Shown here one piece after another: positions 33,066-37,380 of a stretch of DNA of 37,380 nucleotides (positions are counted from its first letter, which is position 1; every line of letters begins with the position of its first letter). The stretch spans positions 6,315 to 43,694 of the forward strand of contig CADCMP010000016.1 in assembly GCA_902802565.1 (NCBI GenBank). The letters run 5' to 3'. The position numbers were made by a program, and so were the translations under genes. The stretch is from Oscillospiraceae bacterium. GTDB lineage: Bacteria; Bacillota; Clostridia; Oscillospirales; Oscillospiraceae. Under the pieces are notes generated by a model. That model was not told the origin of the DNA, made no database searches, and saw only the letters and a list, made by a program, of their open reading frames with translations.

Positions 33066-33794
33066 TCACTTTCGGTACATTTTCAGCACGGAATGAAGCT
33101 GGTCATCGACGGAATAGATCCCCACATACCATACGCCGTCCACAGAACCGCACCGGATCTCCAGTTCCTCTTCCGGTTTGATCTCCCGTCGGTAGGTGAT
33201 CTCCAGATTGTCAAAGGAGACCTGATCTTCCTCCTCGGGAAGCGCTTCCCGGGCAAGGTCCAGATAGGCAGTGTTGTGCACATGATGATTGCAGTCGATC
33301 ATGGAGCGGAACACCTGCCGCTTTACGGAACGGACAATTTCCATTTCCGGCGGCATGTTCTTGGCGTACTTCACATCCGGAAACAGCACATGATCCGGCT
33401 CTCCCTGATAGTCATCCATCAGTTCCGGCGTCAGACGGAGGATCGCACCGTTGTCCGGATCGATAGCAGTCCATACCGAGGAGGCATAGGCCATGATCTC
33501 TCCGTTCCCGTCCAGCACTTCATAATTGCGGACGGCTTTCAGCCGGTTGTAGTCCTGCGCCCAGGTACGGACCGTGATCCACTCGCAGGCCCCGCAGCGG
33601 TGCAGCACCTGAACCTTCCAGTTCATGGCCACCCAGGTGAGGTGCTTGGTGTACATATCATCGATACCCTGCCCCACACTGGTGGCGTGAAGGGTCGCCG
33701 TATTGCTCAGCGCGTCCAGCAGGGCACGGTTTGTGATTCGGTTGTCCGGTCCGATGTCCTGTACTCCGATGAAGTATTTCTGTTCGATCTTCAT
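33066..33794 (-). CDS. Acyl-ACP thioesterase
   Basis: A 242-residue double hot-dog protein of the acyl-ACP thioesterase family, which hydrolyses acyl carrier protein thioesters to free fatty acids. The N-terminal domain has WVAMNWKVQVLHRCGACEWITVRTWA. The second domain has the catalytic-type motif NHHVHN (169-174), equivalent to NxHVNN of plant FatA/FatB. The ATG at 33792-33794, behind AAAGGGGAC, overlaps the MATE gene stop by four bases, so it is coupled to the exporter. The acyl chain length cannot be predicted from sequence. Confidence 0.9.
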   Translation of the reverse strand: MKIEQKYFIGVQDIGPDNRITNRALLDALSNTATLHATSVGQGIDDMYTKHLTWVAMNWKVQVLHRCGACEWITVRTWAQDYNRLKAVRNYEVLDGNGEIMAYASSVWTAIDPDNGAILRLTPELMDDYQGEPDHVLFPDVKYAKNMPPEMEIVRSVKRQVFRSMIDCNHHVHNTAYLDLAREALPEEEDQVSFDNLEITYRREIKPEEELEIRCGSVDGVWYVGIYSVDDQLHSVLKMYRK

Positions 33795-35164
33795 ACGCTG
33801 TCCCCTTTTCCATCTTCCATTGATTGATTCATTTTCCTCAGCTCCCGCGATGCGATGGGAACGCACAGAAGGAACGTAAGCACGTCGGCCCAGGCCTGCG
33901 TCATCTCCACTCCCTGCAGTCCGAACAGTCTCGGAAGCACCAGGATCAGCGGGATAAAGAAGATCCCGTTCCTGGCCGAGGATGTGACGGAAGCAATGAC
34001 CCCCTTGCCGCAGGACTGCAGCATCATATTCGTCAGAACTCCCGTAGCCATCAGCGGCAGCACCGCCGACTGCCAGCGGAGCGCTTCGATGCCGATGGAA
34101 ATGACTCTCGGGTCATCCCGGAACCAGCGTACGATCACCGGAGCACCGAAGAAACACAGTGCGCCGGCCACGGTCATCATCACGGTTCCCCAGCGCAGGC
34201 AGTAGAAGAATCCTTCCCGGACACGGTGGTATCGACCGCCGCCGTAATTATAGGAGCAGATCGGCTGGTAGCCCTGGCCGAATCCGATCAGTACCGATAC
34301 GTTCAGCATCAGGATCCGCGTGACGATGGACATGCCGGCGATGGCCGGATCCCCTCCGTACACGTTGGCAATGCGGTTTAACAACAGTGCGGAGAGCGCT
34401 GCCAGACCCTGCCGGAACAGCGAAGGCATTCCACCGTTTGCGATCTCCAGAAAATTGTGGAGATTCAAGCGGATATTCCTCATATGATAACGGATCTCCC
34501 CGCCCCGGGAGAAACCGATCAGCAGTGCGATGAAGCTGGCAAGCTGTCCGCAGACCGTGGCAACAGCCGCTCCGCGGACTCCCATATGAAAGACAAAGAT
34601 CAGCAAGGGATCCAGTCCGATGTTGATCACAGCCCCCAGCATCAGTCCCACCATGGCGGTCATGGCGGAACCCTGGAATCTCAGCTGATTGTTAATGACG
34701 AACTGCCCCACCATGAGCGGTGCACCCAGCAGAATGACCTGCATGTATTCCACGGTCAGTCGGCGGGAGTTCTCCGTCGCTCCGATAAAATCCGCAAGGG
34801 TATCGGAAAACAGGATCCCCAGCAGTCCCAGAACGGTTCCGATTCCAAGCGCAAGGGCGAATCCGGTAACGGCGATCTCGTCCGCCTCCTCCTTCTTCCC
34901 CGCACCCAGCAGTCGGGACAGACAGTTTCCGGACCCATGTCCGCAGAAAAAGCCGAGAGACTGTATGATGGCCATCACGGTAAAGACCAGCCCCACCGCC
35001 GCGGTCGCTTCCGTGGAGATCTGTCCCACGAAATAGGTATCCGCCGTATTGTAGATCCCCGTCACCAGCATGCTGATGATGGTGGGGATGGCAAGCTTCC
35101 ACACCAGTTTCGGAATGGGTGTCTCCGTCAGCAATTCATGTTTGGTCTGCTTTTCTGCGCTCAT
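33791..35164 (-). CDS. MATE-family multidrug/toxin efflux transporter
   Basis: A 457-residue protein with twelve predicted membrane segments in two homologous halves, typical of the MATE/NorM-MepA group that exports cationic or other small molecules using sodium or proton gradients. Typical stretches are WKLAIPTIISMLVTGIYNTADTYFVGQ at the start of the first half and FRQGLAALSALLLNRIANVYG at the start of the second, plus GFGQGYQPICSYNYGGGRYHRV. The ATG follows GAGGAG. It is the first gene of a two-gene unit with the acyl-ACP thioesterase. Substrate unknown. Confidence 0.93.
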   Translation of the reverse strand: MSAEKQTKHELLTETPIPKLVWKLAIPTIISMLVTGIYNTADTYFVGQISTEATAAVGLVFTVMAIIQSLGFFCGHGSGNCLSRLLGAGKKEEADEIAVTGFALALGIGTVLGLLGILFSDTLADFIGATENSRRLTVEYMQVILLGAPLMVGQFVINNQLRFQGSAMTAMVGLMLGAVINIGLDPLLIFVFHMGVRGAAVATVCGQLASFIALLIGFSRGGEIRYHMRNIRLNLHNFLEIANGGMPSLFRQGLAALSALLLNRIANVYGGDPAIAGMSIVTRILMLNVSVLIGFGQGYQPICSYNYGGGRYHRVREGFFYCLRWGTVMMTVAGALCFFGAPVIVRWFRDDPRVISIGIEALRWQSAVLPLMATGVLTNMMLQSCGKGVIASVTSSARNGIFFIPLILVLPRLFGLQGVEMTQAWADVLTFLLCVPIASRELRKMNQSMEDGKGDSV

Positions 35165-35213
35165 GGATCGGTCTCCTCAACGCGGTTCAATCCGTCTAGA
35201 ATACAATGTCATC

Positions 35214-35242
35214 ATTATAGCAAAGCCGTGATTCTCATTCAA
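35214..35242 (-). promoter_or_regulatory. Sigma-A-type promoter of the MATE gene
   Basis: TTGAAT (35237-35242), 17-base spacer, consensus TATAAT (35214-35219) with extended -10 TGC. The -35 box overlaps the -35 region of the divergent ogt promoter. Confidence 0.8.
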
Positions 35243-35265
35243 TTGCCCCTTCCTTATGATATAAT
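35238..35265 (+). promoter_or_regulatory. Promoter of ogt, back to back with the MATE promoter
   Basis: Consensus TATAAT (35260-35265) with extended -10 TGA (35257-35259). The -35 is weak (TTCAAT, 35238-35243, 16-base spacer). The transcript would start near 35272. Confidence 0.6.
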
Positions 35266-35304
35266 GAAATATATACGATTCATCATGCTGTGAGGAGTTT
35301 TGTC

Positions 35305-35799
35305 ATGACTGCTGGAACAAGTGCTTATATCTGCCGCTGGATGTCTCCGCTGGGTAATATCACCATCGCCTCCGACGGGACCTCGGTCACCGGTCTGTGG
35401 TTTGACGGACAGAAGCATTACGGTACGACTCTTGCGCCGGAGCCTGTCCTGTGCGATCTGCCGGTATTTCGGGAAACCATCGCCTGGCTGGAACGCTATT
35501 TCAGCGGAAACGTCCCTGCCGTCACGCCTCCCCTCCGTCTCACCGGAACACCGTTTCAGATGGAAGTGTGGGAATTGCTGCGCGGCATTCCCTGCGGCGA
35601 GACTGTCACATACGGAGAACTTGCGCAGGCAATGGATCCTCCCACCAGTCCCCGGGCCGTGGGAAACGCCGTGGGACGAAATCCCATCTCCATCCTCATT
35701 CCCTGTCACCGCGTTATGGGATCGGACGGTTCTCTTACCGGTTACGCGGGAGGAACCGACAGAAAAAAGGCACTGCTTCAGCTGGAGCAGGCAGAATAG
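35305..35799 (+). CDS. ogt: Methylated-DNA--protein-cysteine methyltransferase
   Basis: A 164-residue O6-alkylguanine-DNA alkyltransferase that removes methyl groups from O6-methylguanine by transferring them irreversibly to its own cysteine. The acceptor Cys134 is in the motif PCHRV. The preceding SPRAVGNAVGRNPISILI (recognition helix and Asn hinge) and GIPCGETVTYGELA are typical. The ATG at 35305 is preceded by GAGGAG seven bases upstream; an earlier in-frame start would place this site within the coding region. It is a monocistronic gene with its own promoter and terminator. Confidence 0.95.
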   Translation: MTAGTSAYICRWMSPLGNITIASDGTSVTGLWFDGQKHYGTTLAPEPVLCDLPVFRETIAWLERYFSGNVPAVTPPLRLTGTPFQMEVWELLRGIPCGETVTYGELAQAMDPPTSPRAVGNAVGRNPISILIPCHRVMGSDGSLTGYAGGTDRKKALLQLEQAE

Positions 35800-35811
35800 A
35801 CGGAGTATACG

Positions 35812-35846
35812 AAGGGGTCTGACGTCAGATCCCTTTTCCTGTTTTT
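35812..35846 (+). terminator. Terminator after ogt
   Basis: The inverted repeat AAGGGGTCTGA/TCAGATCCCTT, nearly perfect around a central CG, is followed by TTCCTGTTTTT. It lies just before the promoter of the nitroreductase gene. Confidence 0.75.
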
Positions 35847-35857
35847 CCGAAAATCCG

Positions 35858-35886
35858 TTGATTAACACAAATGAGGTTGCTATACT
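35858..35886 (+). promoter_or_regulatory. Sigma-A-type promoter of the nitroreductase-lipase unit
   Basis: TTGATT (35858-35863), 17-base spacer, TATACT (35881-35886) with extended -10 TGC. The leader to the next ATG is about 43 bases. Confidence 0.8.
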
Positions 35887-35935
35887 TTATTGTGCAAAAT
35901 ATAATTTTATAAAATACAAGTAAGGAGCAGCTTAC

Positions 35936-36742
35936 ATGAACAATATCATTCGTCACCGTAGAAGTGTCCGCACTTTTAATGGTGTTCCTCTGAAACCGGA
36001 AACCGCAAAAGAAGTCCTCGACTATGCAAACTCGGTGGAAAACCCCTACGGTCTTTCCATCCAGTGGTATCTTCTGGATGTCCGGAAAGAAGGTCTGAAG
36101 TGCCCGGTGATCACCGGTACGGATACCTTTATTGCCGGCAAAATGAAACGTGCCCCCCACGGTGAGGAAGCATTCGGATACGCATTTGAGAAGGTCGTGC
36201 TCTTTGCGGAATCCAAAGGTCTCGGCACTACCTGGATCGGCGGGACCATGGACCGGAAGGCTTTTGAGCAGGCCATCGGTCTGGCGCCGGATGAGGTCAT
36301 GCCCTGCGTCAGTCCACTGGGAGTCCCCGCAGAAAAGATGTCCGTGAAAGAGACTCTGATGCGAAAAGCCGTAAAGGCCGATTCCCGTATGCCTCTGAGC
36401 GATCTGATCTATGACGGCGGTTTCGGCACTGTCCTGAAACCGGACCGGTACGGTGATCTGACGGATGCATTTGAGATGGTCCGGTGGTCCCCTTCCGCAG
36501 TCAACAAGCAGCCCTGGCGTCTTATCCTGGATGGAAACGATGTCCATTTCTACGAGAAGAAAGCCAAGGGATATGTGGACGCGACCGGATGGGATATGCA
36601 GAAGATCGATCTGGGGATCGCCCTCTGTCATTTTGAGATCGGTGTCCGTGAGGCCGGAAGGAGCTGTGAATTCCTGCTGTCCGATCCCGGCGTTGCAGCG
36701 CCCGATGATACGTATTATATCGCCACCTATCGTTTAAGTTAA
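35936..36742 (+). CDS. Nitroreductase-family protein (TM1586-like)
   Basis: A 268-residue soluble protein with the nitroreductase start IIRHRRSVRTFNGVPLKPE, which binds FMN phosphate in this fold. VLFAESKGLGTTWIGGTMDR lies in the first half, and a second nitroreductase-like half has MVRWSPSAVNKQPWRLIL. This internal duplication in one chain, instead of a homodimer, is the pattern of the TM1586-like group. The flavin substrate and reaction are unknown. The ATG follows AAGGAG. It is followed after 15 bases by a lipase gene, probably in the same transcript. Confidence 0.85.
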   Translation: MNNIIRHRRSVRTFNGVPLKPETAKEVLDYANSVENPYGLSIQWYLLDVRKEGLKCPVITGTDTFIAGKMKRAPHGEEAFGYAFEKVVLFAESKGLGTTWIGGTMDRKAFEQAIGLAPDEVMPCVSPLGVPAEKMSVKETLMRKAVKADSRMPLSDLIYDGGFGTVLKPDRYGDLTDAFEMVRWSPSAVNKQPWRLILDGNDVHFYEKKAKGYVDATGWDMQKIDLGIALCHFEIGVREAGRSCEFLLSDPGVAAPDDTYYIATYRLS

Positions 36743-36757
36743 ACAAGGAGAAATAAG

Positions 36758-37380
36758 ATGAAAAGGATTCGTGTACTGGTCGTTGCTCTTCTTATCCTGT
36801 CCATGACTCTTCTCACAGCCTGCGGCAGTGCGGGAGACAGCGCCGAAGTCCCGGAGCGGAATGACTATGAATACATTTTTGTTCACGGTCTGTCCGGCTG
36901 GGGAAGCTATGACAAGATCTACAAGTATTATCCCTACTGGGGGACCAGCAGCGGGGATCTGATGAAATATCTGCGCGGCGAGGGCTTTTCCTGCTATGCC
37001 GCCTCCGTGGATCCCGTCGGCAGTGCCTGGGACCGTGCCTGCGAACTGTATGCACAGCTGACCGGTACCGTCGTGGATTACGGCAAGGAACACAGCGAGC
37101 GTTGCAACCACGAACGTTTCGGCACGGACTTCTCCGCCAATCCTCTGATCCCGGACTGGGATGCCGGAAGAAAGATCGTCCTTCTGGGGCACTCCTTCGG
37201 CGGTGCCACCATCCGTCTGTTCTCCGAGGTCCTGGCCAACGGCTCCGCTGCCGAACAGGCTGCCACCCCGCCGGAAGAGCTCTCCGGTTTCTTCCGCGGC
37301 GGACAGGGCGACCGCATCCACTCCCTCATCACGCTGGCGGCTCCCACCAACGGAACCACCGCGTATGATCTGTTTGCCGA
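36758..37380 (+). CDS. Lipoprotein lipase of the alpha/beta-hydrolase fold (5' part, runs off the window)
   Basis: The first 207 residues of a secreted lipase. The N-terminus is a lipoprotein signal peptide with lipobox LTAC and Cys22, so it should be anchored in the membrane on the outside. FVHGLSGWG (41-49) is the oxyanion-hole region. The nucleophile elbow GHSFGG has Ser146. The combination with a late PDWD segment and long aromatic loops resembles the Staphylococcus/Geobacillus triacylglycerol lipase family (I.5/I.6). The catalytic Asp and His lie beyond the window edge. The ATG follows AAGGAG by seven bases. Confidence 0.82.
   Translation, partial: MKRIRVLVVALLILSMTLLTACGSAGDSAEVPERNDYEYIFVHGLSGWGSYDKIYKYYPYWGTSSGDLMKYLRGEGFSCYAASVDPVGSAWDRACELYAQLTGTVVDYGKEHSERCNHERFGTDFSANPLIPDWDAGRKIVLLGHSFGGATIRLFSEVLANGSAAEQAATPPEELSGFFRGGQGDRIHSLITLAAPTNGTTAYDLFA

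Noticed and set aside
1..37380. Mobile elements, CRISPR arrays, tRNA or rRNA genes, defence islands
   Set aside because: No inverted-repeat-bounded transposase, repeat-spacer pattern, RNA gene signature or recognised defence gene was seen on either strand. No intergenic gap exceeds 300 bases.

Overview
The window is chromosomal housekeeping DNA from a low- to mid-GC Gram-positive bacterium, most probably an anaerobic member of the Clostridia. The evidence is Shine-Dalgarno sites close to AGGAGG, sigma-A-type promoters with about 17-base spacers, U-tailed hairpin terminators, a clostridial-style division and cell wall cluster, a meso-diaminopimelate-type MurE motif, and gene neighbourhoods such as phoH-ybeY-era-recO and rimP-nusA. 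Genus and species cannot be read from the sequence. No rRNA, tRNA, CRISPR array, insertion sequence or prophage is visible. Almost everything up to 35.2 kb is on the minus strand. The exception is one small plus-strand regulator gene; the last 2 kb are plus-strand.

Layout by coordinate (minus-strand operons are transcribed right to left): the start of nusA preceded by rimP (1-1079); a membrane-anchored VanY-like protein lacking part of its active site (1226-2047); a divergent, orphan CsoR-type metal sensor with a His-rich tail (2194-2580); a BrkB/YihY membrane protein (2612-3562); and ftsZ, divIB and murG (3621-7092). Then come ftsW, mraY, murE, a PASTA-type class B PBP, ftsL, rsmH and mraZ (7217-15179), led by a promoter with three MraZ boxes.

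Next is a uvrC-rsmD-coaD-coiled-coil operon (15401-18726), ptsH (HPr), and a phoH-ybeY-era-recO-mutS2 operon (19293-24792). A seven-gene operon follows: murA, a WalJ-like hydrolase, rlmH, a DUF2007 protein, a phosphoglucomutase and two ChrA half-transporters (24939-30676). After it come a NudF-like Nudix hydrolase, an AGCS amino acid symporter, and a MATE exporter coupled to an acyl-ACP thioesterase. The plus-strand end holds ogt, a nitroreductase-like gene and the start of a lipoprotein lipase.

The dominant theme is cell envelope growth and division: lipid II synthesis (MurA, MurE, MraY, MurG), septal synthesis (FtsW, PBP, FtsL, DivIB) and the Z-ring (FtsZ). murD, murF, murC, murB and ftsA are not in this cluster. 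No clear new multi-gene defence or mobile system was found. The most unusual items are an FtsZ reading frame with an 82-residue Pro/Glu-rich N-terminal extension that appears to start leaderless and contains a second, perfect internal start site; the VanY-like protein missing its Glu and third zinc ligand; the orphan His-tailed CsoR; and a structured leader of about 130 bases in front of murA.
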